From the NCBI GenBank assembly GCA_003517945.1, contig DOZP01000177.1, positions 3,669-20,090 of the forward strand: a stretch of DNA of 16,422 nt, given 5' to 3'. Position 1 is the first letter of the stretch, and each line of letters starts with the position of its first letter. The translations under genes were made by a program, and so were the position numbers. The DNA comes from Porphyromonadaceae bacterium (GTDB lineage Bacteria; Bacteroidota; Bacteroidia; Bacteroidales; Tannerellaceae). Positions 7,957-16,422 of this stretch are shown here, piece by piece. A model generated the notes under the pieces. It did no database searches. It had not been told where the DNA came from and saw only the letters and a list, made by a program, of their open reading frames with translations.

Positions 7957-7964
7957 TATGTTTG
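7957..7964 (+). promoter_or_regulatory. Bacteroides -7 box (TATGTTTG) of the susC operon
   Basis: TATGTTTG matches TAnnTTTG exactly and lies 40 bp before the susC ATG at 8005. No good -33 TTTG is seen at the right distance, consistent with an activator-dependent promoter driving susC through the downstream enzymes. Confidence 0.55.
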
Positions 7965-8004
7965 CCTCAGAAAATGCTAAAGTTAAACCTTACATTTATT
8001 TATT

Positions 8005-11000
8005 ATGTACAAATTAAGAGAATTGATTTTAATGTTTATCCTCGCTTTCGTTAGTATGACGGCATACGCGCAAAGCCTGACAATAACCGGAAAGGTGATT
8101 GATAATGAAGGATATGAAGTGATTGGCAGCAGTGTCGTCATAAAAGGTGCTGCCGGTGTCGGAACAGTTACTGATATGGACGGTAACTACACGTTGAAAG
8201 TAAATGATGCATCGAAAGATGTATTAGTCTTTTCTTATGTGGGCATGATTCCTCAAGAAGTGGAAGTCAACAATCGGAGTGTGATTAATGTAACGTTGAA
8301 AACTGACGTCGTAATGCTGGATGAAGTTGTTGCCATCGGCTACGCCACAGTGAGACGTAAAGACTTGACCGGTTCGGTAGCTTCGGTGGGCAGCAAGGAG
8401 CTTTCCAAAGTTCCTACCAGCGACGTAACCCAGGCATTGGCCGGACGTATGGCCGGCGTGCAGGTTTTGCAAAGTGAAGGCGCTCCGGGAGCTTCCGTTT
8501 CCATCCGCGTGCGTGGTGGTATTTCCATCACTCAAAGCAATGAACCGTTGTATATCATCGACGGTTTTCCCAGCGAAGACGGTATGTCAACGCTCGACCC
8601 GGCAGAAATTGAAACCATCGACATTCTGAAAGATGCTTCCGCTACCGCTATCTATGGCGCCCGTGGCGCTAACGGTGTGGTCGTTATCACGACCAAGACC
8701 GGTGGTAAAAACGGAAAAGCAGTTATTACTTTCGATAGTTATGTCGGTTTTAAGAATATTGCCAGAAAACTGGATGTTCTCTCTCCTTACGAATTTGTAA
8801 AGCTGGACTATGAACGCCGTGTTTTCAATAATGTAACGGACGCCGATTGGGAAACAGACATCAACGCTTTTGAAAAGAACTATGGTAAATACAGTGATAT
8901 CGCTGCGAACTATGCCAACCGTAAGGGTATAAATTGGCAAGACGAAACACTGGGACGTACGGCAATGACACAAAACCATCGTGTAGGCGTTTCCGGCGGA
9001 ACGGATAAATTGAATTATAATTTAGCTTACTCTTATTATGATGAAGAGGGGGCTATGGTGTTCAGCGGCAGCAAGAAACACAATATTTCATTCAATATGA
9101 ATCATAAGGTGAATGACCGTTTGAGTGTGAATGCCCGCATCAGTTATGACCAAATGAAGATTTACGGTATGGGAACCTCCGAAGGTGGCGACCGTTTCAA
9201 CAAGATGCAGCATATCCTGCAATACCGTCCTACAATCGGTATTTCCGATACGGACGATATGCTGTTGGGAGATGAAGACCCCTTATTGGTGGACGATACG
9301 GGTAACGTGATGCAGAATCCTCTGCTCTCTGCCGCCGAAGAAGTCAAAGACCGCCAATTTCGCACTTTCCAGGCTAATGGCGGATTCACGCTCCAATTGA
9401 TGAAAGGATTATCCTTCCGTAATACTACCGGTATGCGTTATCAGACGCGCCGTAATGATGTTTTTTATGGAGCGCTATCGATAACGGCAAAACGTTCCAG
9501 TATTAACGGTAGTATCCAGAATCTTGAAAACGGCAGTTTCCAGACATCAAACGTATTGAACTATAAGTGGAAAAACGAGAAAAATGATTTGGTTGTAATG
9601 GCCGGCCAGGAATATGTAAATCGTTGGGACCGCAATTTCAGAGCATCCGCCAGTAATTTCCCGAATGACGAAATCGGCTTGGCCGACCTTTCGTTAGGAC
9701 TTCCGGGAGTTGCCGATTCATACGAGAATTATGATGATAAGTTGCTCTCTTTCTTTGCTCGCGCCAACTATGGATATATGGACAAGTATCTGCTTACCGC
9801 ATCCGTCCGTGCCGACGGTTCCTCCAAATTCGGAAAGAATAATAAATGGGGGTATTTCCCCGCATTCTCCGCCGCATGGCGCTTAAGTGAAGAAGAATTC
9901 ATTAAGGATCTGAATATATTTTCCGACCTGAAGGTTCGCCTGGGTTATGGTATGGCGGGAAACAATCGTATCGGAAGTTATCTTAGCCTGGCAACATTAG
10001 GCTCGGTGACCTATCCCAATGGAGACTCTACCCAGTCGGGGTATGCACCCAGGCAGATTCCTAATCCTGACTTGAAATGGGAAGCAAATAAAACATTCAA
10101 CACCGGTCTTGATTTGGGTTTCTTTAATCAACGCCTGACGATATCGCCCGAGTTCTATATCAATCGCAGCAGCAACCTGTTGCTCGAAGCTAAAATACCG
10201 AGGTCTTCCGGTTATTCTATTATGGTTATCAATGCCGGAGAAACAGAAAATAAAGGTCTTGACCTGACGATCAATACGGCTAATGTCTTGAAAAAGAATT
10301 TCTCATGGACTACCGCCATTACGGTTTCTCGTAATAAGAACTCCGTAAAGAAACTGACCGGCGAAGAAGTGCAGTTGTGGGAAGCGAGCTTCGGCTATAA
10401 TCAGAATACGCATATTATCGAAGTGAACCAGCCTTTGGGACAGATGTACGGATATACCACGGATGGTTTGTATCAGGTAAGTGATTTTGACTATGATGCC
10501 GCAACGAAAGCCTATACGCTCAAGGATGGAATTCCTTATATGGGCGACAAGGGTAATGTGCGGCCCGGTATGTGGAAGTTCAAGAATGTAGACGGAAGCG
10601 AGGATGGCAAAATTACGGAAGGCGACAAGAGCGTTATCGGCAATGCCTATCCGAAGTTCTATGGTGGTATCAACAATACTTTTACTTATAAAGACTTTGA
10701 CCTGAGCATCTTCCTGACCTATAGTTTCGGTAACGATGTATTGAACGCAACCAAGTTGACGAATACAAAGACCGCATTGCTAAATAAGAATGTGCTGGCT
10801 GCGGCAGATGCAAGAAATCGTTGGCTATTGGTAAACAACGAAGGTGGTTTGATAACGGATCCGCAAGAAATGGCCGCTATCAATCAGGGTAAAACAATTG
10901 CAGCTATCTACGACAATGAGGCAGGCGATACTTATATCCATTCCTGGGCTGTGGAAGATGGTTCTTTCCTGAAGTTGAGTAACATTACATTAGGTTATAC

Positions 11001-11202
11001 GCTCCCTCAGAAAATGATTAAAAAAGCCGGCTTGACTAATTTGCGTTTGTATGCTACAGGTTCCAACCTGTTGACTTGGACAAAATACACGGGTTTCGAT
11101 CCTGAAGTATCTACGATGGGCAACGGCCTGACGCCGGGTGTGGATTTTGGCGCTTATCCAAGAAGCCGCTCGTTTGTTTTTGGTATTAATTTGGCATTCT
11201 AA
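8005..11202 (+). CDS. SusC-family TonB-dependent outer-membrane oligosaccharide transporter
   Basis: At 1065 residues this has the usual SusC length. A signal peptide (about 1-23, ending MTAYA before QS) is followed by a carboxypeptidase D-like beta-sandwich (ITGKVIDNEGYEVIG..., about 25-100) with the typical GTVTDMDGNYTL motif. The plug domain comes next, with SVSIRVRGG, PLYIIDGFP and ILKDASATAIYGARGANGV. The rest is the 22-stranded barrel, ending FVFGINLAF with a terminal aromatic residue. It imports oligosaccharides into the periplasm using TonB energy, with the SusD protein encoded just downstream as its lid. An internal ATG (Met10, at 8032) is possible, but starting at 8005 gives a better signal peptide with basic residues. 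Position matches BT4660 of the heparin PUL; a heparan sulfate substrate is inferred from neighbours. Confidence 0.97.
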   Translation: MYKLRELILMFILAFVSMTAYAQSLTITGKVIDNEGYEVIGSSVVIKGAAGVGTVTDMDGNYTLKVNDASKDVLVFSYVGMIPQEVEVNNRSVINVTLKTDVVMLDEVVAIGYATVRRKDLTGSVASVGSKELSKVPTSDVTQALAGRMAGVQVLQSEGAPGASVSIRVRGGISITQSNEPLYIIDGFPSEDGMSTLDPAEIETIDILKDASATAIYGARGANGVVVITTKTGGKNGKAVITFDSYVGFKNIARKLDVLSPYEFVKLDYERRVFNNVTDADWETDINAFEKNYGKYSDIAANYANRKGINWQDETLGRTAMTQNHRVGVSGGTDKLNYNLAYSYYDEEGAMVFSGSKKHNISFNMNHKVNDRLSVNARISYDQMKIYGMGTSEGGDRFNKMQHILQYRPTIGISDTDDMLLGDEDPLLVDDTGNVMQNPLLSAAEEVKDRQFRTFQANGGFTLQLMKGLSFRNTTGMRYQTRRNDVFYGALSITAKRSSINGSIQNLENGSFQTSNVLNYKWKNEKNDLVVMAGQEYVNRWDRNFRASASNFPNDEIGLADLSLGLPGVADSYENYDDKLLSFFARANYGYMDKYLLTASVRADGSSKFGKNNKWGYFPAFSAAWRLSEEEFIKDLNIFSDLKVRLGYGMAGNNRIGSYLSLATLGSVTYPNGDSTQSGYAPRQIPNPDLKWEANKTFNTGLDLGFFNQRLTISPEFYINRSSNLLLEAKIPRSSGYSIMVINAGETENKGLDLTINTANVLKKNFSWTTAITVSRNKNSVKKLTGEEVQLWEASFGYNQNTHIIEVNQPLGQMYGYTTDGLYQVSDFDYDAATKAYTLKDGIPYMGDKGNVRPGMWKFKNVDGSEDGKITEGDKSVIGNAYPKFYGGINNTFTYKDFDLSIFLTYSFGNDVLNATKLTNTKTALLNKNVLAAADARNRWLLVNNEGGLITDPQEMAAINQGKTIAAIYDNEAGDTYIHSWAVEDGSFLKLSNITLGYTLPQKMIKKAGLTNLRLYATGSNLLTWTKYTGFDPEVSTMGNGLTPGVDFGAYPRSRSFVFGINLAF

Positions 11203-11211
11203 TGAACGTGA

Positions 11212-11217
11212 AAGGAG
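11212..11217 (+). promoter_or_regulatory. Shine-Dalgarno-like site that decides the susD start
   Basis: AAGGAG ends 8 bp before the ATG at 11226. It supports that start over the ATG at 11202, which overlaps the susC stop codon by one base. Confidence 0.6.
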
Positions 11218-11225
11218 AAATTACG

Positions 11226-12887
11226 ATGAAAAAATATAAAATAATTGCGCTCGGCGCATGGATGGTTGCAGGATTTACATCTTGCGAATTGACGGAAGAG
11301 CCTACTTCTTTTTATGAGAAGGACACCTATTTTGATTCACCCACCAAGGCACAAATGGCAGTGGTAGGAGCTTATGACTGTTTATCGACAGCGACACATT
11401 ACGGGCAGTTTGAAATGGCAATGCCAAGTTCGGACGATACGTATTATATACAAGGAACCGGTACGGACAATACCCGCCGCGATATATCCCACTACATGGT
11501 TACTGCGACCAATACCTGGATTGCTTCCGTGTGGGAATTGAAATACCAAGGCATAGACCGTGCAAACTTCGCCATAGCTGGTATCGAAGGCATGCCTGAT
11601 TATGAAGGTGATGCGTACTTGCAGGAGTTGATTGCACAAGCCCGTTTCCTTCGCGCTTTTCTGGCCTTCGACCTTGTTAAATACTGGGGAGACGTTCCTT
11701 TTAAAACGACTTATTCCAGTGGATATAACGACGCCTTTCAACCTCGCACGAGCCGTGAAGTGATTTATGATGAAATCATCAACGACCTGAACTTCGCGAA
11801 GGAAAAACTACAGAAAGCAAGCGCTTCTCTTTCACCCGAAGTGCCGAGCCAAGGGGCTGCCCATGCATTGTTGATGCGTGTTTATCTGCAACGGGCAGGC
11901 TATAGCTTGCAGCAGAACGGCACCCTCACCCGTCCGGACGATGCCAAAAGAAAAGAATACTTCAACGCTGTAATTTCCGAATGGAGCGCTTTCCGGACAA
12001 AAGGTTATCATGGTTTCTATGACGGTGGTTACAAACAACTGTTCGTCGGATATTCCGCCGGAACATTGAATTCTAAAGAAAGCCTGTGGGAAATCGCATT
12101 CAATCCTATTGGAGATTCTTACACTGATAATGCCGGCATGTGGGGTACTTACAACGGCCCGTTAGTAACCGCGCCATCCGGAACAAATACTGCCGTTATG
12201 GGACGTGCGAACGCTTTCTTCCGTGTAATGCCTGTCTGGAATGATTTCTTTGAGCAACAGGACGCCCGTAAAGAGATAATGGTATGTACTTATCAATACA
12301 AATGGGTTGATAACGCTCACAAACTTACGCCCAATAAAAATGTTACCGATTGGTATCCCGGTAAATGGCGTAGAGAATGGATGCCCCTTGGCTTTATTAA
12401 CCCTAACAATACCGGTGTGAACTACTGCCCGCTACGCTATGCCGACGTCCTGTTGATGGCTGCCGAAGCCTATAACGAAACCGGCAATACGCCGGAAGCC
12501 TGGACGTTGTTGAATCAGGTACGTGCGCGTGCGGAAGCAACTCCCATTACAGACGCCAACTACAGCAGCCTGATGAAAGCTCCGCAAGTTTATGATCTTC
12601 CGTATATTCAGGACGGAGACGCTGCCGGCAAATTCCGTACGGCCCTTTATTGGGAACGCGGGTTCGAACTGGCTTTCGAAGGCCAGCGCAAATTTGACTT
12701 GTTGCGTTGGGGTATTCTGGGCGATGCATTGAAATTCTTCCAGGATAATATGCACCAGTCACTCAAAGGCAGATATATAGCCGGAGAGAAATTTATCAAA
12801 GGTAAACATGAACTGTTCCCGGTACCGTTGGGAGAATTGCAGTCTAACCCGGCTTTGAATAACCAAAATAATCCGGGTTACGAATAA
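11226..12887 (+). CDS. SusD-family outer-membrane glycan-binding lipoprotein
   Basis: A 553-residue protein from the chosen start. The ATG at 11226 follows an AAGGAG site and gives a clean lipoprotein signal, MKKYKIIALGAWMVAGFTSC, with lipid-carrying C20. The earlier in-frame ATG at 11202 would add eight residues (MNVKGEIT) that weaken the signal. Acidic residues just after the cysteine (CELTEE) suit surface export. Typical SusD/RagB features include the N-terminal segment after the lipobox, the helical TPR core (AQARFLRAFLAFDLVKYWGDVPF), the region LRYADVLLMAAEAYNETG with NQVRARA, and the C-terminal ERGFELAFEGQRKFDLLRWG. It binds glycan at the cell surface and closes over SusC. It matches BT4659 by position. 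Glycan specificity cannot be read from sequence alone. Confidence 0.96.
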   Translation: MKKYKIIALGAWMVAGFTSCELTEEPTSFYEKDTYFDSPTKAQMAVVGAYDCLSTATHYGQFEMAMPSSDDTYYIQGTGTDNTRRDISHYMVTATNTWIASVWELKYQGIDRANFAIAGIEGMPDYEGDAYLQELIAQARFLRAFLAFDLVKYWGDVPFKTTYSSGYNDAFQPRTSREVIYDEIINDLNFAKEKLQKASASLSPEVPSQGAAHALLMRVYLQRAGYSLQQNGTLTRPDDAKRKEYFNAVISEWSAFRTKGYHGFYDGGYKQLFVGYSAGTLNSKESLWEIAFNPIGDSYTDNAGMWGTYNGPLVTAPSGTNTAVMGRANAFFRVMPVWNDFFEQQDARKEIMVCTYQYKWVDNAHKLTPNKNVTDWYPGKWRREWMPLGFINPNNTGVNYCPLRYADVLLMAAEAYNETGNTPEAWTLLNQVRARAEATPITDANYSSLMKAPQVYDLPYIQDGDAAGKFRTALYWERGFELAFEGQRKFDLLRWGILGDALKFFQDNMHQSLKGRYIAGEKFIKGKHELFPVPLGELQSNPALNNQNNPGYE

Positions 12888-12893
12888 ACCCGG
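12873..12893 (+). other. GC-rich stem-loop across the susD stop codon (intra-operon RNA element)
   Basis: CCGGGTT (12873-12879) pairs with AACCCGG (12887-12893) around a 7-nt loop, extendable by one U-G pair. The loop and distal arm cover the susD stop codon (12885-12887). No T-run follows, so it is not a standard terminator. It may stabilise the 3' end of a processed susC-susD message or reduce read-through into the enzyme genes. Confidence 0.5.
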
Positions 12894-12914
12894 GAAGTGT
12901 AAAAAAAGTATTTT

Positions 12915-14204
12915 ATGAAGAAATTTTTATTACTTTGTTGTGCGGTTGCTACATTACATGGTTTATCCGGTTGTTCTTCCAGTCAGCCTAAAGAAGATGA
13001 TAGCTGGTTGAAAAATGCCATAGATACTTCCGTGCAACAGTTGGAGAAAACAGTGGCTGATGTAGGCGATTCGGTCTTGTTGCCCCGTTCTATATGGACG
13101 GGATATGATATGGATTTTCTTTGTAGGCAGTTAGAAAGAGATCCTGCAACCTTTAAAGACTCTTTGCGGATTAAGCCGGTGAAAGATGCCTTGGGAGCCC
13201 GCCGGTATTGTGCTTCCGTCTACGATTGGACAAGTGGGTTTTTCCCCGGTAGCTTGTGGTATGCGTACCAATTGACCGGTATTGAAAATTTGAAGAACAA
13301 TGCTGTGAAGTTTACGAACTACCTGCACCCGGTAAAAGACTATAAAGGTACGCACGACGTCGGGTTTATGATGAATTGCAGTTATGGCAATGCCTATCGT
13401 TTGGCGCCTGCCGACAGTATTCGCCGGATATTGGTACAGGCGGCGGATAACTTGTGCAATCGTTTCAATCCGGATATAAGTTCTATTCGTTCATGGGATT
13501 TCGGGAAGTGGAATTTCCCCGTGATTATCGATAATATGATGAATCTGGACCTGTTGTTTTATGTAAGTCGTCTAACCAATGATGCCAAGTATAAGGAAAT
13601 TGCTTTGAAACATGCTGAGACAACGTTGAAGAATCATTTCAGAGAAGACCATTCATCCCATCATGTCGTGAGTTACAATAATGATGGCAGTATAGAGCTG
13701 AAATGTACGCATCAGGGAAAGAATGACGAGTCGTCATGGGCGCGCGGACAAGCATGGGGAATATATGGATATACTTCTTGCTATCGTGAATCAGGAGATA
13801 CGGCTTTCTTGCAGCAAGCCCGGAATATTGCGGCATTGATCATGACGCGTGTAAAGACCGGTGACGCGATTCCTTTGTGGGATTATGATGCACCCGATAC
13901 ACCGGAAACACCCCGTGATGCATCTGCCGCCGCTATTACGGCTTCTGCTTTGATAGAACTCAGTACGTTGGCAGAGGACGGACAAGTGTATTTTGATTAT
14001 GCCGAGAAATTGCTTAAGTCTCTTTCTTCCGGTGCTTATCTGGCAAAAGTCGGTACTAACCAAGGATTTATCCTGATGCACTCTACGGGTTCGTTGCCGA
14101 ATGGTTCTGAGATTGATACGCCTGTCAATTATGCCGATTATTACTATCTGGAAGCATTGAGCCGGTATATGCAGGTAAAAGGGCTTGATTATAAATCGCT
14201 ATAA
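12915..14204 (+). CDS. GH88 unsaturated glucuronyl hydrolase, lipoprotein
   Basis: A 429-residue protein with a lipoprotein signal, MKKFLLLCCAVATLHGLSGC (lipid on C20). It has the (alpha/alpha)6 barrel pattern of family GH88, which removes the delta-4,5-unsaturated uronic acid that lyases leave at the non-reducing end. The catalytic-type aspartates are D148 in GTHDVGFMMN and D206 in VIIDNMMNLDLLF. Other family motifs are DWTSGFFPGSLWYA (104-117), SWARGQAWGIYGY (274-286) and LWDYDAPDTPETPRDASAAA (321-340). The gene lies 27 bp after susD and 16 bp before the PL12 gene, so it is almost surely in the same operon. It corresponds by position to BT4658. The natural substrate is probably unsaturated heparan or heparin disaccharides; specificity for sulfated forms cannot be read here. 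Confidence 0.95.
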   Translation: MKKFLLLCCAVATLHGLSGCSSSQPKEDDSWLKNAIDTSVQQLEKTVADVGDSVLLPRSIWTGYDMDFLCRQLERDPATFKDSLRIKPVKDALGARRYCASVYDWTSGFFPGSLWYAYQLTGIENLKNNAVKFTNYLHPVKDYKGTHDVGFMMNCSYGNAYRLAPADSIRRILVQAADNLCNRFNPDISSIRSWDFGKWNFPVIIDNMMNLDLLFYVSRLTNDAKYKEIALKHAETTLKNHFREDHSSHHVVSYNNDGSIELKCTHQGKNDESSWARGQAWGIYGYTSCYRESGDTAFLQQARNIAALIMTRVKTGDAIPLWDYDAPDTPETPRDASAAAITASALIELSTLAEDGQVYFDYAEKLLKSLSSGAYLAKVGTNQGFILMHSTGSLPNGSEIDTPVNYADYYYLEALSRYMQVKGLDYKSL

Positions 14205-14220
14205 ACAAAATTAGTATGCC

Positions 14221-16218
14221 ATGAAAATAGTAAAGTACCTTTTAAGTTTTACTTTTCTGCTGGCTGCCGTTTGTGCGGAAGCGCAGCAACTACGCAAAGA
14301 GGCTTTTGATTTGCTGAATCTGGATTATCCGGGGTTGGAAAAGGTAAAGGCCGCGTATGCCCAACAACAATGGGATGAGGCGGCTCAGGCTTTACTGGAC
14401 TATTATCGCCAACGCACCGGTATAGGGCATCCTGATATGGATGTGAAGCATATCAAGATTTCGGAAGAAGAACAACGATGGGCGGACGATGCGCTGGAAC
14501 ATACATTCTTTGTGCACAAGGGGTATCAGCCTTCCTATAATTACGGCAAAGATATCAATTGGCAATATTGGCCGGTGCAGGACAACGAGTTGCGCTGGCA
14601 GTTGCACCGCCATAAATGGTTCACTCCGATGGGAAAGGCATATAGAATATCGGGAGATGAAAAGTATGCCGAAGAATGGGCATATCAATACATGGATTGG
14701 ATTAACAAGAATCCTCTGACAGCGGTAGACAAAGAAGAATATGAACTTGTCAGCGCAGGCGAAGTAAAAGAGAATGCCGAAAACGTACGCTTTGCATGGC
14801 GTCCGCTGGAGGTAAGCAACCGTTTGCAGGATCAGACGCAGCAATTTCTGTTGTTTGTTCCTGCGCAGGCTTTCACGCCGGAATTCCTGACTGAATTCCT
14901 GGTTAATTATCACCGGCATGCACTGCACATCTTGGACAATTACTCGGATCAGGGCAACCACTTGCTGTTCGAAGCACAACGTATGATATATGCAGGTGCA
15001 TTCTTCCCCGAATTTAAGGGGGCAGCCGAATGGAGAAAGAGTGGGATAAGCATCCTGAACCGTGAAATTAAAAAGCAGGTTTATCCGGACGGCGGCCACT
15101 ATGAACTGGATCCGCACTACCATCTGGCGGCAATCAATATCTTTTGCAAGGCCTTGCGTATGGCAGATGTCAATGGTTTCCGTCAGGAATTTCCGGCCGG
15201 ATATGCGAACACAATTAAAAGCATGATTGAGTTTTATGCCAATATCTGTTTCCCTGATTACAGTAACCCTTGTTTCAGTGATGCCAAACTGGGAGACCGC
15301 CGGGTAGAAATCCGCAATTATCAGGAGTGGCTTGAACTGTTTCCGGATTGTGGCTGGATTTGCTATTATGCCACCGAAGGCCGTGAAGGTACTCCTTTAC
15401 CCAACCTTTCTCATGGAGCTTTGGCTTCCGGCTTCTTTACGTTCAGAAACGGTTGGCAGCAGGATGCAACCGTAATGGTGGTAAAGGCCGGCCCCAAAGG
15501 TGAATGGCATTGCCAACCGGATAACGGAACTTTTGAGTTTTGGTTCAATGGTAGGAATCTCTTCTCGGATAGCGGCTCTTACGTCTATGCCGGTGACGAT
15601 GAAGTGATGAAGCTCCGCAACTGGTTCCGCCGGACAAGTTCTCATAATACATTGACATTGAATGAGGAAAACCTGCAAACGACACAATCCGTCACCAAAC
15701 TTTGGCAGCCTGAAGGTAATGAACAAATCCTGGTGACGGAGAATCCGCATTATGAGGGTTTGAAACACAGGCGCTCCGTTTTCTTTGTAGACCAATCTTA
15801 TTTTGTAATTGTAGATGAGGCTATTGGAGATGCCAAAGGAACAGTAAATCTCAACTATCACTTGGCTGAAGGCACTGTAAACGCAGATGGAAAGGATAAC
15901 ATCCTGACCACTGTTTATGACGGAGCAAGTAACCTGAAGCTGCAATGTTTTGCAGAAAAGAAAGTTTCTATGAAAGAAAAAGAGGGTTGGCGCTCGACTG
16001 CTTATCGTGTACGAGTACCCCGTAGCTCGGTTTCTTTTAATGTGGATAAAAAGGATTCGGAAGCCGTACGCTACATTACCATTATTTACCCGTCGAAGAA
16101 TATTGCCTCTTTCCCTTCGTTCAAGGCTAAATTCCTGAATAAGGCATTTGATGAGAATGGGTTGAAAATAGAAATAGCTGTTGACGGAAAAAAACGTCAA
16201 TTAGAGTATAAACTGTAA
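14221..16218 (+). CDS. hepC: PL12 heparinase III-type heparan sulfate lyase
   Basis: A 665-residue protein, the normal size for heparinase III (about 660). The signal peptide (about 1-21, ending CAEA before QQ) has no lipobox, so the enzyme is probably periplasmic. Residues about 25-390 form the alpha/alpha toroid and about 395-665 the beta-sandwich domain. Active-site residues by comparison with known PL12 enzymes are N246 ([11 protein letters not shown]), Y294 and/or Y300 ([15 protein letters not shown]) and H430 ([15 protein letters not shown]). [18 protein letters not shown] (114-131) and [14 protein letters not shown] (190-203) are also family-typical. It cleaves low-sulfated heparan by beta-elimination, giving unsaturated products for the GH88 next door. 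By position it matches BT4657. Exact sulfation preference is unknown. Confidence 0.95.
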   Translation: MKIVKYLLSFTFLLAAVCAEAQQLRKEAFDLLNLDYPGLEKVKAAYAQQQWDEAAQALLDYYRQRTGIGHPDMDVKHIKISEEEQRWADDALEHTFFVHKGYQPSYNYGKDINWQYWPVQDNELRWQLHRHKWFTPMGKAYRISGDEKYAEEWAYQYMDWINKNPLTAVDKEEYELVSAGEVKENAENVRFAWRPLEVSNRLQDQTQQFLLFVPAQAFTPEFLTEFLVNYHRHALHILDNYSDQGNHLLFEAQRMIYAGAFFPEFKGAAEWRKSGISILNREIKKQVYPDGGHYELDPHYHLAAINIFCKALRMADVNGFRQEFPAGYANTIKSMIEFYANICFPDYSNPCFSDAKLGDRRVEIRNYQEWLELFPDCGWICYYATEGREGTPLPNLSHGALASGFFTFRNGWQQDATVMVVKAGPKGEWHCQPDNGTFEFWFNGRNLFSDSGSYVYAGDDEVMKLRNWFRRTSSHNTLTLNEENLQTTQSVTKLWQPEGNEQILVTENPHYEGLKHRRSVFFVDQSYFVIVDEAIGDAKGTVNLNYHLAEGTVNADGKDNILTTVYDGASNLKLQCFAEKKVSMKEKEGWRSTAYRVRVPRSSVSFNVDKKDSEAVRYITIIYPSKNIASFPSFKAKFLNKAFDENGLKIEIAVDGKKRQLEYKL

Positions 16219-16231
16219 GAAGACTTTCATT

Positions 16232-16422
16232 ATGAATCGCTTATCATATCTATTCCTGCCTCTTACTGCCATCGGAGTATCCGCATGCAGTTCCGTCAAA
16301 GAGGAAGAGAAACGTCCGAACATTATCTTTATAATGACAGACGATCATACCACGCAGGCAATGTCGTGTTACGGTGGTCGTCTCTTGCAAACTCCTAACA
16401 TGGATCGGATTGCCGGTGAAGG
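16232..16422 (+). CDS. Sulfatase lipoprotein (S1 family), 5' part only, runs off the right edge
   Basis: Sixty-three codons from an ATG 13 bp after the PL12 stop. The N-terminus, [19 protein letters not shown], is a lipoprotein signal (lipid on C19). The run KEEEK just after the cysteine is acidic, which could favour surface export (inference). The mature start, [22 protein letters not shown], carries the paired aspartates that bind calcium in S1 sulfatases, then [11 protein letters not shown]. The C/S-x-P/A-x-R signature lies beyond the window, so the nucleophile type cannot be seen. Its place after PL12 matches BT4656, a GlcNAc/GlcNS 6-O-sulfatase in B. thetaiotaomicron; the same activity is a reasonable guess. 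The sulfatase call itself is strong. Confidence 0.9.
   Translation, partial: MNRLSYLFLPLTAIGVSACSSVKEEEKRPNIIFIMTDDHTTQAMSCYGGRLLQTPNMDRIAGE

Noticed and set aside
7836..8054. Plus-strand open frame of 72 codons before susC
   Set aside because: It covers the promoter and operator-like repeats and overlaps the susC start; no protein features.
11202..11225. Upstream susD start at 11202 overlapping the susC stop codon
   Set aside because: The downstream ATG at 11226 has an AAGGAG site at good spacing and gives a standard lipoprotein signal; the extension only lengthens the N-region.
14392..15123. Minus-strand open frame of 243 codons
   Set aside because: It is antisense to the PL12 toroid domain, where the plus-strand reading has conserved catalytic residues; no independent coding evidence.
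15397..16200. Minus-strand open frame of 267 codons
   Set aside because: It is wholly antisense to the well-supported PL12 gene, has no recognisable motif and has the composition of a codon-bias shadow.
1..16422. CRISPR array, tRNA, rRNA, insertion sequence or phage genes
   Set aside because: No regularly spaced repeats, RNA gene signatures, transposase motifs or terminal inverted repeats were seen; the window is filled by PUL genes.

Overview
The window looks like chromosomal DNA from a gut Bacteroides or close relative. Three things point there: a SusC/SusD pair, a one-protein hybrid two-component system (HTCS), and promoters of the Bacteroides TAnnTTTG type with few Shine-Dalgarno sites. 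It is most of a polysaccharide utilization locus (PUL), with eight protein genes that fill nearly the whole window. I cannot name the species.

Layout. A minus-strand sulfatase runs off the left edge (1-300). A 248-bp divergent control region separates it from a plus-strand gene (549-2447) for a secreted two-domain protein, predicted alpha/alpha toroid plus beta sandwich and probably a polysaccharide lyase. Next come the HTCS regulator (2598-6635) and, 12 bp later, a lipoprotein aldose 1-epimerase (6648-7778). A 226-bp control region precedes the main operon: SusC transporter (8005-11202), SusD lipoprotein (11226-12887), GH88 unsaturated glucuronyl hydrolase (12915-14204), PL12 heparinase III-type lyase (14221-16218) and a second sulfatase cut by the right edge (16232 onward).

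Function. The order SusC, SusD, GH88, PL12, sulfatase is, from memory, that of the Bacteroides thetaiotaomicron heparin/heparan sulfate PUL (BT4660 down to BT4656). The likely substrate is therefore heparan sulfate or heparin. SusD and SusC would capture and import oligosaccharides. PL12 would cleave low-sulfated stretches by beta-elimination, GH88 would remove the unsaturated uronic acid this creates, and the sulfatases would remove sulfate esters or N-sulfate. The epimerase would speed anomer interconversion of released sugars. The HTCS would sense a breakdown product in the periplasm and activate the locus. No surface glycan-binding protein gene and no lipoprotein endo-lyase gene is seen here.

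Most notable signal. The 9-mer AACAATATT occurs five times in the two control regions (three near 391-445, two near 7881-7931), with same-strand spacings of 20 and 42 bp. I saw no copy before the HTCS gene. This is a good candidate for the HTCS operator, linking the divergent sulfatase/lyase pair to the SusC operon as one regulon. A GC-rich stem-loop at the susD/GH88 junction may set transporter against enzyme expression. The gene at 549-2447 is the least understood protein and the best candidate for a less studied GAG-active enzyme.
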